The notes: generated from the letters alone by a model not told the origin. Shown: positions 17,411-25,184, counted from the first letter of the stretch. The stretch: DNA of 35,885 nt from Pseudonocardia xinjiangensis (GCF_012911925.1 NZ_JAAXKY010000074.1:1-35885), one strand, 5' to 3'. Made by a program: numbers and translations.

Positions 17411-19495
17411 GTGACTGCTCGCCTCGTCCCCGACGCCCCGGAATCCGGCCTCGACGACGAGCAGCTCGCCGCGGTCACCGCCCCCCGGGGCCCGGTGTGC
17501 GTGCTCGCCGGGGCCGGCACCGGCAAGACGCGCACCATCACCCGGCGCATCGCCCACCTCGTGCGTACCGGCCACGTCGCGTCGGGCCAGGTCCTCGCGG
17601 TCACGTTCACGGCGCGCGCGGCGGGGGAGATGCGCACGCGGTTGCGCACGCTCGGGGTGGCGGGCGTGCAGGCCCGCACGTTCCACGCGGCGGCCCTGCG
17701 CCAGCTGCGCTACTTCTGGCCGCGCGTGATCGGCGGCGACCAGTGGCAGCTGCTGGAGGGCAAGCTGCGGATCGTCGGACAGGCGGCGGCCCGTGCGAAG
17801 GCCGGCACCGACGCGGCGTCGCTGCGTGACCTCGCCGGCGAGATCGAGTGGGCGAAGGCCACTCTCGTCACCGCCGAGGGCTACCCGGCGGCGGTCGCGA
17901 AGCTGCGCCGCGACACCCCGGGCCCCGCCGAGCAGGTGGCCACGGTGTACGCGGGCTACGAGGAGCTCAAGAACCGCGCGGAGCTGCTCGACTTCGACGA
18001 CCTGCTGCTCCACGTCGCCGGGGCGCTGGAGGAGCACGGCGCGGTGGCCGAGGAGTTCCGCGACCGCTACCGCTGCTTCGTCGTGGACGAGTACCAGGAC
18101 GTCACGCCGCTGCAGCAACGCGTGCTCGACGCCTGGCTCGGGGAGCGTGACGACCTCACGGTGGTGGGCGACGCCAACCAGACGATCTACACGTTCGCCG
18201 GCGCCAGCCCGCGCTACCTGCTCGACTTCCCGCGCCGCTTCCCGGAGGCGGCCGTCGTGCGGCTGCAGCGCGACTACCGGTCCACCCCGCAGGTCGTGGC
18301 GGCGGCCAACACGCTCATCGGTTCGGCCCGCGGCCGCGTGGCCGGCAGCCGGTTGCAGCTGGTCGGGCAGCTCCCGCCCGGGCCGGAACCCGACTTCTCG
18401 GAGCACGACGACGAGCCGGCCGAGGCCGCTGCCGTGGCTGCGCAGATCAAGCGGCTGGTCGCCGACGGCACCCCGGCCGCCGAGATCGCGGTGCTGTTCC
18501 GGATCAACGCGCAGTCGGAGGTCTACGAGCAGGCGCTCACCGAGGTCGGCGTGCCCTACCAGGTGCGCGGAGGGGAGCGGTTCTTCTCCCGGCCGGAGGT
18601 CCGGCGGGCGATGACGGTGCTGCGCTCCGCAGGCTCCGGGCGGCCCGATGACGGCACCCCGCTCGTCGACGCCGTGCGCGCCGTCCTCGCTCCCGTCGGA
18701 CTCACCCCGGAGCCGCCCGGCGGTGCAGCGCAGCGGGCCCAGTGGGAGTCGCTGCTCGCGATCGTCGAGCTCGCGGAGGAGCTCGTGGCGGTGGAGCCCG
18801 AGGCCGATCTGCGCCGCTTCACCGCGGAGCTCGAGACGAGGGCCGACGCCGCGCACCCTCCCACGGTGCAGGGCGTCACGCTCGCGTCGCTGCACGCCGC
18901 CAAGGGCCTGGAATGGGATGTCGTGTTCCTCGTCGGGCTCGTCGACGGCACGCTCCCGATCCAGCACGCCGACGGCGACGACGAGGCGATCGAGGAGGAG
19001 CGCAGGCTGCTCTACGTCGGGATCACCCGGGCCCGGCGCCGGCTCGCGCTGTCGTGGGCGCTGTCCCGCCAGCCCGGTGGTCCGCGCCGCAGGCGGCGGA
19101 GCCGCTTCCTCTACGGGCTGATTCCGGAGGAGCACGCGGCTTCGCGGATAGCGAACGGGTCGAGCCGCGGTGGCCCGCGGCCGCGCTGCCGGGTCTGTGG
19201 TTCCCCGTTGATGGGCGCCGACGCGCTGAAGATGCGCCGATGCGCCGACTGTCCGTCCGATGTGGACGTCGAGCTGCTCGACCGGTTGCGCGGCTGGCGG
19301 AGCGAGGAGGCCAAGGAGCAGCAGGTTCCGGCCTATGTGGTCTTCACCGACGCCACCCTCACGGCGATCGCCGAGCAGCGGCCCGCCGACAACGCGGCGC
19401 TGGTACGGATCCCGGGTATCGGCGCGCGCAAGCTCGACCGCTACGGGCCTGCGGTGCTGGCGCTGGTCACCGACCCGGATGTATCTGATAGTTGA
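17411..19495 (+). CDS. uvrD2: ATP-dependent DNA helicase UvrD2
   Basis: A 694-residue SF1A helicase. Walker A is GAGTGKT (34-40), Walker B VVDEYQDV, motif III GDANQTIYTFAGA, motif V TLASLHAAKGLEWDVVF and motif VI YVGITRARRRL. After the helicase core come a four-Cys zinc motif (CRVCG and CADCP, about residue 600) and a C-terminal HRDC-like domain (VPAYVVFTDATL..IPGIGARKLDRYG). That architecture is characteristic of actinobacterial UvrD2. GTG at 17411 is chosen: the alternative ATG at 17354 would overlap the divergent mrx1 start codon. No LexA box was seen. Confidence 0.93.
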   Translation: MTARLVPDAPESGLDDEQLAAVTAPRGPVCVLAGAGTGKTRTITRRIAHLVRTGHVASGQVLAVTFTARAAGEMRTRLRTLGVAGVQARTFHAAALRQLRYFWPRVIGGDQWQLLEGKLRIVGQAAARAKAGTDAASLRDLAGEIEWAKATLVTAEGYPAAVAKLRRDTPGPAEQVATVYAGYEELKNRAELLDFDDLLLHVAGALEEHGAVAEEFRDRYRCFVVDEYQDVTPLQQRVLDAWLGERDDLTVVGDANQTIYTFAGASPRYLLDFPRRFPEAAVVRLQRDYRSTPQVVAAANTLIGSARGRVAGSRLQLVGQLPPGPEPDFSEHDDEPAEAAAVAAQIKRLVADGTPAAEIAVLFRINAQSEVYEQALTEVGVPYQVRGGERFFSRPEVRRAMTVLRSAGSGRPDDGTPLVDAVRAVLAPVGLTPEPPGGAAQRAQWESLLAIVELAEELVAVEPEADLRRFTAELETRADAAHPPTVQGVTLASLHAAKGLEWDVVFLVGLVDGTLPIQHADGDDEAIEEERRLLYVGITRARRRLALSWALSRQPGGPRRRRRSRFLYGLIPEEHAASRIANGSSRGGPRPRCRVCGSPLMGADALKMRRCADCPSDVDVELLDRLRGWRSEEAKEQQVPAYVVFTDATLTAIAEQRPADNAALVRIPGIGARKLDRYGPAVLALVTDPDVSDS

Positions 19496-19510
19496 TCCAA
19501 GAAGTTCCCC

Positions 19511-19549
19511 GTAAATCAGTTGTGCGGTCTGTCCGGGTGTCTCTAACGT
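19511..19549 (+). promoter_or_regulatory. Candidate WhiB7-autoregulated promoter
   Basis: A -35 hexamer TTGTGC (19520-19525) and a -10 TAACGT (19544-19549) are separated by 18 bases. An AT-rich stretch GTAAATCA lies immediately upstream of the -35. Known WhiB7-dependent promoters have an AT-rich element contacted by the WhiB7 AT-hook just upstream of the -35. Transcription would start near 19556, giving a leader of about 365 bases before whiB7. Confidence 0.5.
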
Positions 19550-19610
19550 ATCCGTCGACGGTCCTCATCAGCCCGTCTTCTGCTGCGACCTCACGCGAAG
19601 GGGGTGTCCT

Positions 19611-19817
19611 GTGATCACGATGATGCTTCCCATCTCCGGGATCTACGGCGCCCGCGTGCGCGTCGAGTCCGGTATCGCGACGGTCGGCTCCCCGCGCCAC
19701 GCGCACGTGTGGCAGAAGCGACCGGCAGGCACGGCTCTCGGTGCCTTCGTGATCAAGGGCGTCAGCGTCACCGATAACAGCACAGGTGTGTCCGAAGTGG
19801 AGTGTCGCCCAACCTAG
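19611..19817 (+). CDS. Upstream ORF in the whiB7 leader
   Basis: A 68-codon frame starting GTG at 19611, with AAGGGGG (19598-19604) six bases upstream. The start could also be an ATG three codons in. The product begins MITMMLPISGIYGARV and has no recognisable domain. It lies inside the whiB7 5' leader and ends 32 bases before the intrinsic terminator. In mycobacteria and streptomycetes a translated upstream ORF senses ribosome inhibition and controls read-through into whiB7, and this frame is in the right place for that role. A GTCGCC/GGCGAC hairpin (19804-19825) spans its stop codon, and CGGCC (19834-19838) could pair with the terminator's left arm. The antitermination scheme is inference. 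Confidence 0.6.
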   Translation: MITMMLPISGIYGARVRVESGIATVGSPRHAHVWQKRPAGTALGAFVIKGVSVTDNSTGVSEVECRPT

Positions 19818-19849
19818 GCGGCGACCTCGCCACCGGCCCGAAGAACCAA

Positions 19850-19884
19850 GGCCGCGGACCCACACCGGGATCCGCGGCCTTTTT
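19850..19884 (+). terminator. Intrinsic terminator / attenuator upstream of whiB7
   Basis: GGCCGCGGACCC (19850-19861) pairs with GGGATCCGCGGCC (19867-19879), leaving one bulged A. A run TTTTTGTTTG follows. This is the only hairpin with a strong U tract in the central region. It sits between the upstream ORF and the whiB7 ribosome-binding site, with no obvious promoter after it, so it most likely attenuates whiB7. Confidence 0.75.
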
Positions 19885-19921
19885 GTTTGTCCTGCCTGAC
19901 CACATCACTCAGGAGGTAGAG

Positions 19922-20299
19922 GTGTTAGTCCGATCAGTTCCGTTGGACGGCGGAGCGATCAGTCCCGACCAGCTCGGTGGCGACCCGGTCACCGGTCTGG
20001 GGTCCCTCCTCGACGCGGCTCCCCGCGCCGGGTTGGACCTTCCGTGTCGTTCGGGCGATGCGGACCTGTGGTTCGCCGAGGCTCCTGCGGAGCTGGAGCG
20101 GGCCAAGGAGCTGTGCGGTCACTGCCCCATCCAGGCCGAGTGCCTGGCCGGCGCGGTGCGCCGTGAGGAGCCATGGGGTGTCTGGGGCGGCGAGATCTTC
20201 CTGCGCGGGGCAGTCATCCCGCGCAAGAGGCCCCGTGGCCGTCCGAGCAAGGCTGCACTGGCTCGCGACCGCGAGTACGCCGCGGCCGTGTCCGCCTGA
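19922..20299 (+). CDS. whiB7: WhiB7 transcriptional activator
   Basis: A 125-residue Wbl protein. Four Cys ligands for a [4Fe-4S] cluster are C42, C65, C68 and C74 (LPCRSGD, CGHCPIQAEC). The turn PWGVWGGE (84-91) follows, and a C-terminal AT-hook RPRGRPSK (103-110) identifies the WhiB7 subclass. WhiB7 binds the housekeeping sigma factor and AT-rich promoters to induce intrinsic antibiotic-resistance and redox genes. The GTG at 19922 is chosen because AGGAGG (19911-19916) lies five bases upstream; the frame is open further upstream, but only through the attenuator. Expression is probably controlled by autoregulation plus attenuation in the leader. Confidence 0.93.
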   Translation: MLVRSVPLDGGAISPDQLGGDPVTGLGSLLDAAPRAGLDLPCRSGDADLWFAEAPAELERAKELCGHCPIQAECLAGAVRREEPWGVWGGEIFLRGAVIPRKRPRGRPSKAALARDREYAAAVSA

Positions 20300-20354
20300 T
20301 CCACGCCCCACCCGTCGGCCCTTCGAGGGCCACACCGACAGGAGACCGATTCCG

Positions 20355-20645
20355 ATGACCGACTTCAACCCGCCGACGGCTGCTCCCACCCAGCCGCGAT
20401 CCATGGTCCTGCACCGAGAGGGAACCCAGATGTTGCTCCACGAAGCCCTGGCCAGATCCCGACAGCGGGAAGCCGAAGAGGCAGCCCGTCACTACACACT
20501 GGCCCGCCGGTTCACGGCGGGCCGCCGGTGGGCGTCGCTCGCCGGCTTCGCCGACAGGCGCGCGACCCGTGCACGGGCGAGCGCAGGCGCGGCTCAGCTG
20601 CACGGGCACTCCCGTTCCGCTGTGAACGGGCTCCGTGCCGTATGA
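20355..20645 (+). CDS. Small basic protein downstream of whiB7
   Basis: A 96-residue frame starting at an ATG with GGAG ten bases upstream, 55 bases after whiB7. The N-terminal 25 residues are Pro/Thr-rich. The centre, from MLLHEALARSRQREAEEAARHYTLARRF, is predicted amphipathic helix rich in Arg, Ala and Glu. I do not recognise a domain; short Arg/Ala-rich helical proteins of this style are common hypothetical genes in actinobacteria. No terminator separates it from whiB7, so it may be cotranscribed and induced together with whiB7. An in-frame ATG at residue 17 or 26 could be the real start. Confidence 0.55.
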   Translation: MTDFNPPTAAPTQPRSMVLHREGTQMLLHEALARSRQREAEEAARHYTLARRFTAGRRWASLAGFADRRATRARASAGAAQLHGHSRSAVNGLRAV

Positions 20646-20732
20646 GCGGTGCCGACGAAGAGAACAGGTAAGTAACCGACGTCCCCGGTCGACCGGCCAT
20701 CGGCCGGGGTGCCGTCGGCCTCCGATACCGAA

Positions 20733-20801
20733 CCACCTCTGGACCCGGCCCGGCCCGCTCCACGCCACGATCAGCGGGACCGGGGCCGGGTTCAGAGGTG
20801 G
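20733..20801. terminator. Nested hairpin at the convergent 20645/20792 junction
   Basis: CCACCTCTGGACCCGGCCCGG pairs with its near-perfect complement ending at 20801 (one mismatch). An inner CCCGCT/AGCGGG stem lies in the loop. The right arm overlaps the stop and last codons of the ABC1 kinase gene. A second smaller hairpin (CCCCGG/CCGGGG, 20683-20709) precedes it. Both probably separate the convergent transcripts. Confidence 0.65.
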
Positions 20802-22132
20802 CGGCCGGCCGACTCGTCCTCGGCGTCGAAGATCCACGGCTGCCAGTGCCCCACGATCCCGCGCAGCGGCACATCGGCGTCGAGCTGGCACAGCACACCG
20901 AGCGTGCCCATCGTGACGCGGTGCACGAGCAGGTACTGGGGCGGCAGGTTGAGCTCGCGACCGGTGTTGAAGTCGGGGCTCCGCAGGTCCCCCACCCGTT
21001 CGGCCTGCCGCTGCAGCCACCGCCGGTTGAAGCGGAAGGTGTCGGTGCGCAGCGGTTCGGTGAACGGTGCCAGGTAGGTGACGGCGTCCTCGGCGCGCAG
21101 TGGCGAGCCGGCCCGCACGAACCCGTTGTCACGCAGCAGCGTGAGGAGCTCCTCTGGCTTGTCCTCCAGCGCGAGCCGGACCATCACCGACAGCGGCCGG
21201 GGGAGACCCTCGGGCAGGCGCGCCACGGCGCCGTAGTCGATGACGAGGAGCCTGCCGTCGTCGAGCACCTGGAAGTTGCCGGGGTGCGGGTCGGCGTGCA
21301 GCAGCCCGACCCGGGCCGGCGCGGAGTAGTGGAACTCGGCGAGCAGGGCGGCGGCCTTGTCGCGCTGCTCCTGCGTGCCGCCCCGGATGACGTCCGACAG
21401 CTTCCGGCCGGTGACCCACTCGGTGACCATCGCCCGCGGGGCCGACGCCACCACGCGGGGCACCTTGACCTTGTCGTCGCCGTCGAACGCCGAGGCGAAC
21501 GCGCGCTGGTTCTCGGCCTCGTCGCGGTAGTCGAGCTCCTCCTCCATCCGGTCGCGCAGCTCGGCGATCAGTGGCTTGATCTCCAGGCCCGGCACCAGCG
21601 GCTGCATCAGCCTGCTCATCCGCGACAGCTGCCGCAGGTCGGAGCGCAGCGCCTCCTCCGCGCCGGGGTACTGCACCTTGACGGCGACCTCGCGCCCGTC
21701 CTTCCAGATCGCGCGGTGGACCTGGCCGATGCTCGCGGCCGCGGCCGGTGTCTCGTCGAAGTCCTGGAACCGGTTGCGCCAGCCCCGGCCGAACTGCTCG
21801 GCCAGCATCCGATGCACGTCGGCAGGGGGCATGGGCGGGGCCGCGGACTGCAGCTTGACGAGCGACTCGCGGAACGGCGCCGCGTACTCGTCGGGGATGG
21901 CGGCCTCGAACACGCTCAGGGCCTGGCCGAACTTCATGGCGCCGCCCTTGAGCTCGCCGAGCACGGCGAAGAGCTGCTCGGCGCTCTTGGCCATCAGCTG
22001 GGCGGAGATCTCCTCGCCGTCGCCTCCGACGAGCCGCCTGCCCCATCCGGCTGCGGCTCGCCCGGCAACTCCGAGCGGGAGACTGGCCAGCTTGGCCGTG
22101 CGCGAAGCCGTACGCCGCGGGATGTCGGTCAC
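20792..22132 (-). CDS. ABC1/UbiB-family atypical kinase
   Basis: A 446-residue protein of the ADCK/UbiB/ABC1 family. Visible elements are the KxGQ motif (GGAMKFGQALS), the Ala-rich nucleotide loop AAAASIGQVHRA, the catalytic Lys in VAVKVQYPG, the ExD-like region, and the metal-binding VIDYGAVARL. It is the expected neighbour of whiB7 and corresponds by position to Rv3197 of M. tuberculosis, which has been linked to macrolide tolerance. The substrate is not known. The GTG at 22132 follows AAAGGA at good spacing and overlaps the stop of a possible small upstream ORF (GTGA). Confidence 0.88.
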   Translation of the reverse strand: MTDIPRRTASRTAKLASLPLGVAGRAAAGWGRRLVGGDGEEISAQLMAKSAEQLFAVLGELKGGAMKFGQALSVFEAAIPDEYAAPFRESLVKLQSAAPPMPPADVHRMLAEQFGRGWRNRFQDFDETPAAAASIGQVHRAIWKDGREVAVKVQYPGAEEALRSDLRQLSRMSRLMQPLVPGLEIKPLIAELRDRMEEELDYRDEAENQRAFASAFDGDDKVKVPRVVASAPRAMVTEWVTGRKLSDVIRGGTQEQRDKAAALLAEFHYSAPARVGLLHADPHPGNFQVLDDGRLLVIDYGAVARLPEGLPRPLSVMVRLALEDKPEELLTLLRDNGFVRAGSPLRAEDAVTYLAPFTEPLRTDTFRFNRRWLQRQAERVGDLRSPDFNTGRELNLPPQYLLVHRVTMGTLGVLCQLDADVPLRGIVGHWQPWIFDAEDESAGRHL

Positions 22133-22314
22133 GCTGTTTCCTTTGTGGGGTGCGGTGCCGCCGTGGCGAGCGGCGGGATCGCCGACGCGAAACGCTCGCC
22201 GGCCGTGGCATCCCTGTCGATGGTCGTCGGTGGGTCGGGCCGTGCACCGTCCGATGGCGGGCTTGCGGGCTCCTTCACCCCCTGATTGTGTCCCGATCTC
22301 CCCCTTGCGCGCAT
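22129..22314 (-). CDS. Possible small ORF coupled to the ABC1 kinase gene
   Basis: A 61-codon frame whose ATG at 22314 has GAAGG four bases upstream and whose stop overlaps the kinase GTG start (GTGA). The product is Pro/Ala/Asp-rich with no recognised domain. Third codon positions are mostly but not overwhelmingly G or C. It could be a leader peptide allowing translational coupling or a chance frame. The remaining 22315-22507 stretch holds nothing I can identify. Confidence 0.35.
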   Translation of the reverse strand: MRARGRSGHNQGVKEPASPPSDGARPDPPTTIDRDATAGERFASAIPPLATAAPHPTKETA

Positions 22315-22507
22315 GTTGCCTTCGGTCACGAACGCGGATTCACTCGCGGCCGAACACGGCTGGGCCGTGGTGGAGGTCCGTTGACAGCACCATGACATGA
22401 CGGGCGGTCGGGGCGGCGACGAGATCACCGGGATCTCGCCGGCCGCGGAGGAAAGGGCCGGCGCGCTGCGGAAACGGCTGCCCAGCGATCCGGGTGCCGA
22501 GAGGACA

Positions 22508-22558
22508 CCTCCGACAGCCCGCCCTCAACGGCTGACCGTACGGGGCGGGCTGTGGAGG
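22508..22558 (-). terminator. Terminator hairpin after the PI-PLC-like gene
   Basis: CCTCC(G)ACAGCCCGCCC pairs with GGGCGGGCTGTGGAGG, 16 base pairs with one bulge and an 18-base loop. It lies about 18 bases beyond the restored PI-PLC stop at 22576, which supports that stop as the true end of the gene. Confidence 0.65.
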
Positions 22559-22575
22559 ACCTCACGCCAGACGCG

Positions 22576-23918
22576 TCAGTGCTGTCCGGCCTTGTCCAGG
22601 TCGGCGTCCTTGCAGGTGGCAGGCGCGTTGACGGGGTTGCATCGGGCCACCGTGTTGCCGGCGAGCGAGGCGTAGTAGCCCGAGCCGAATCGGGCGGCCA
22701 TCCCGGGAACCGGGTAGTCGGTGCTGACGACCTGGGCGCCGCTGGTCAGCGCGGCCTCGCGACGCGTGGTGTCGCCGGTGCGCGCCTCGCCGGTGGGCGC
22801 GTCCGCCCGGTCCGGATCATGTAGCCCTGCTTGACCAGGTCGATGATCGTGTCGTGCAGTTGCGGCGCCTCGTCGCGGATCATGAAGGCTGCGTCCGGCT
22901 TGTCGCCGTTGTCCTGGGCGTTGGTGAAGAACAGCCGGCCCGCGAGGCTCGGGTCGTTGCCCTGGAGGTACTCGGGCCGGAGGTTGTCCATCGCGAACAT
23001 GACCTTGCCACGGGCGTCGCGCAGGGTCGGCCAGCCGTACTTCAGGACCGAGTCCCGCAAGGTCATCCCGTTGTGGCGGACGTCGTCGGGCGTGATGACG
23101 CGGTCGCGGGGGAACACCGACAGCACTTCCTGCTCGGCATTGGTGAAGCTGTCGTGCGTCCAGGGCAGCATCGGTTGTGTCGGGTGGCCCGGGAAGTTCG
23201 GGCCGTTGCCCTGGTCGAACTGCAGCAGGATGGTGATCGGCACGGCGTTGGAGTTCTTGTCCAACCAGTCCTTGACCTGCTTGAGGCAGTCGACGAAGGT
23301 CAGGCAGCTGGTGTGGTAATCAACATCCTCCTCGTGGAGGACCTTGATGCCGGGCTTGTTCATCACCTCCGGGTGCCACGGTCCTTCGCCCGAGATCTGG
23401 CGGAGGATCGGATTGGTGAACCGGCCTCCATCGGGGTCCTGGGCAAGGTCGAACTCGAGACTACGAACCTTTTGGCCGTCGAGTTGCTGCTGGATCGGGG
23501 CGTGGGAGTACTCCTCGCCACCGGTGCCGGAGCCGGGCTGGGCCTGCTCCCGGATGGCCTTCTCCGGGTCGGTGATCTCCACGTGGAAGCTGTTGTGGGT
23601 GCCGACGGTCTGGATCTGGTTGATCCGGACCTGGTTGTCGTGGCCCACGCCCGCGGCGACGTCGGTAGGCGGTGGAACAGGGGTCGGCGAATTCCCGATG
23701 CTCGGGGGAACGACGCCGGACGAATCTGTGTCGTTGTTCGGGGGAACGGGGGTGGGCGTATCCACTCCAGCGGTCGGAGGAGCGGGGGCAGCCGAATTCC
23801 CACCAGTGTTCGGGGGAACGGGGGTGGCGGCAGCAGCGATTCCGATCGGGGTGATCAGCGCCGAGGTGACGGCAATGACCAACATGGACCGCGAGAGTAG
23901 ACGCACGCAGGTCTCCAT
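22576..23918 (-). pseudogene. Secreted Ca2+-dependent PI-PLC-like phosphodiesterase, frameshifted
   Basis: The N-terminus has a signal peptide (MLVIAVTSALITPIGIAAAA), then a Pro-rich linker with repeated TPVPPN. The catalytic region contains GTHNSFH, RSLEFDLAQDPDGG and KVLHEEDVDYHTSC, the His/Glu/Asp motifs of the calcium-dependent phosphoinositide phospholipase C family. The open frame runs off family sequence after QGYMIRT and would end at 22746. Adding one base near 22806-22811 (in a CCCGG run) restores ADAPTGEARTGDTTRREAAL, VVSTDYPVPG and two C-terminal Cys, ending at the stop at 22576. Either a recent frameshift or a sequencing error is possible. The gene is less GC-rich upstream than its neighbours and interrupts a conserved cluster, suggesting insertion. 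Confidence 0.75.
23736..23827. repeat. Direct repeat in the Pro-rich linker of the PI-PLC-like gene
   Basis: A 20-base sequence (GTTCGGGGGAACGGGGGTGG on the plus strand) occurs at 23736-23755 and again at 23808-23827, a period of 72 bases or 24 codons. Diverged copies continue to about 23675. They encode the PVPPN-type linker repeats. Confidence 0.7.
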
Positions 23919-24155
23919 AAAGTGGGCGAATGGTGCGGCCCCAAGATTCCAGCGTCTTCACTCGATCGAGTGGTCCGCCGCTGAACACTGGACGAACCAG
24001 ATCTGTCCATCGTCGATGAATCGGGAAATTCCGACAAATCCGTTGATATGAATAATTCGCTGTTCCGGGCCGATCGCCGGCACCGGTGCTCCGCGCGCCT
24101 ACCCCGCGGCGAGCCCGCACCGGCTGCTCGACAGGCAAGGAGGCCTGCTTCAGGA
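23919..24155 (-). promoter_or_regulatory. AT-richer upstream region of the PI-PLC-like gene
   Basis: A stretch of about 240 bases without a convincing gene. Bases 23985-24062 are clearly more AT-rich than the rest of the window, as expected for a promoter reading leftward. It contains a perfect 14-base palindrome CACTCGATCGAGTG (23959-23972) and an imperfect inverted repeat around TCGGGAAATTCCGA. I could not pick a convincing -35/-10 pair. Confidence 0.35.
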
Positions 24156-25184
24156 TCACGCGCGAGTCGAGTCGGGAGGAGTTCGCCGAGGTGGCGGCAC
24201 CCGCTCGCTGCTCGCCCCGCACCCGCAGCCGGGCTGGGGTGACCAGGTGCGCCGCAGCAGCGTGCCGGCGACGACGTCGAGCTCGATCGTGGTGTCGAGG
24301 GTGGGGGGTGGCGGGCCGCCGCCCGCGGTGGCGTCGAGCGCGGCGAGAACCTGCGCGGCGGCGAGTGCGGCGGTGGCGCGGACCGCCGCCGGATCACCGC
24401 GGCCCGCCCTGCCCACGAGCTGCGCGGCGACGGTGGGCCAGCCGGGGTCGTGGGCGCTGCGCAGCAGATCGAGGCAGCCGAGACAGGCCGTGCGACCGGG
24501 CAGGACGAGTGGCCCGACGACGCCGATGCCGTCGCGCATCCGAGTGGAGAGGTGCGTGGTGCCGCCCGCGTGCAGCTCCGTGACCCGTTCGGGCTCGGGG
24601 GCGAGAGCATCGGCGAGCACGACCAGGTCGGACACCAGCCGCTGCGGTGGCGGTCCGGTGGTGACGCCGGGGCAGAGCCGGCGCACCGCCGCCCGCGTGG
24701 CGGCGAGCCGGTCGTGGCCGCGGTCGGTGTCGAGGAACCCCGTGCCCAGGTCGGCCGCGAGCACCGGGCCCGAGGTCTCGACGTGCACCGCACCGACCCC
24801 GGCCTGTGCGAGACCGACCACGACGCCGACCGACAGCGGCCCGCAACCGGTGACGACGACGGTGCTGGTGGCCCGGTTCCGGGTCGGCCGGTCCAGCGCC
24901 GTGGCGTCGACCAGGGCCCCGGCCGCGACGAGCTCGCACACCAGCGCGTCCGCCTCGGCCGCCTCCACCCCACGATGCACCGCCCTGGCGACGAGCTCGG
25001 CGTGGCCCACCGGGCCGTCCAGCTCGTCGAGCATCGCCGCCAGCGCGGGCGGGAGGTCGTCGACGGCGACGGCCGTCGCCGGGTCGAGGCCGAGCAGCCG
25101 GGCTCGGGGGCCCAGCCGGAGCACCGACCGGTGCGGGGACAGGCGGAGCATCACCGGTGGGGAGGGGCGCGCTGCGGTCGGCAT
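24156..25184 (-). CDS. ThiF/E1-like protein with Cys4 zinc site
   Basis: A 342-residue protein. The C-terminal two thirds resemble the E1-like ThiF/MoeB fold: VVVTGCGPLSVGVVVGLAQAGVGAVHVE is a Rossmann segment near 110-137, although the usual GxGGxG is changed to GCGPLS. CLGC (in GRTACLGCLDLL) and CGCG near the C-terminus form a CxxC/CxC zinc site as in E1-like and TOMM cyclodehydratase-associated proteins. The N-terminal domain (LRLGPRARLLGLDPATAVAVDDLP) looks like a winged or leader-peptide-binding module. No precursor peptide or YcaO gene is nearby. By position it corresponds to Rv3196. The start is uncertain: ATG at 25184 or 25151, neither with a good ribosome-binding site. Confidence 0.75.
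   Translation of the reverse strand: MPTAARPSPPVMLRLSPHRSVLRLGPRARLLGLDPATAVAVDDLPPALAAMLDELDGPVGHAELVARAVHRGVEAAEADALVCELVAAGALVDATALDRPTRNRATSTVVVTGCGPLSVGVVVGLAQAGVGAVHVETSGPVLAADLGTGFLDTDRGHDRLAATRAAVRRLCPGVTTGPPPQRLVSDLVVLADALAPEPERVTELHAGGTTHLSTRMRDGIGVVGPLVLPGRTACLGCLDLLRSAHDPGWPTVAAQLVGRAGRGDPAAVRATAALAAAQVLAALDATAGGGPPPPTLDTTIELDVVAGTLLRRTWSPQPGCGCGASSERVPPPRRTPPDSTRA

Noticed and set aside
17363..19135. A 590-codon antisense frame over uvrD2
   Set aside because: Composition is Arg/Gly/His noise mirroring uvrD2 codons; the helicase motifs on the plus strand are complete.
19802..19921. Extension of whiB7 upstream to 19802
   Set aside because: The extra frame reads through the attenuator hairpin and U tract, and the consensus AGGAGG lies at the GTG at 19922.
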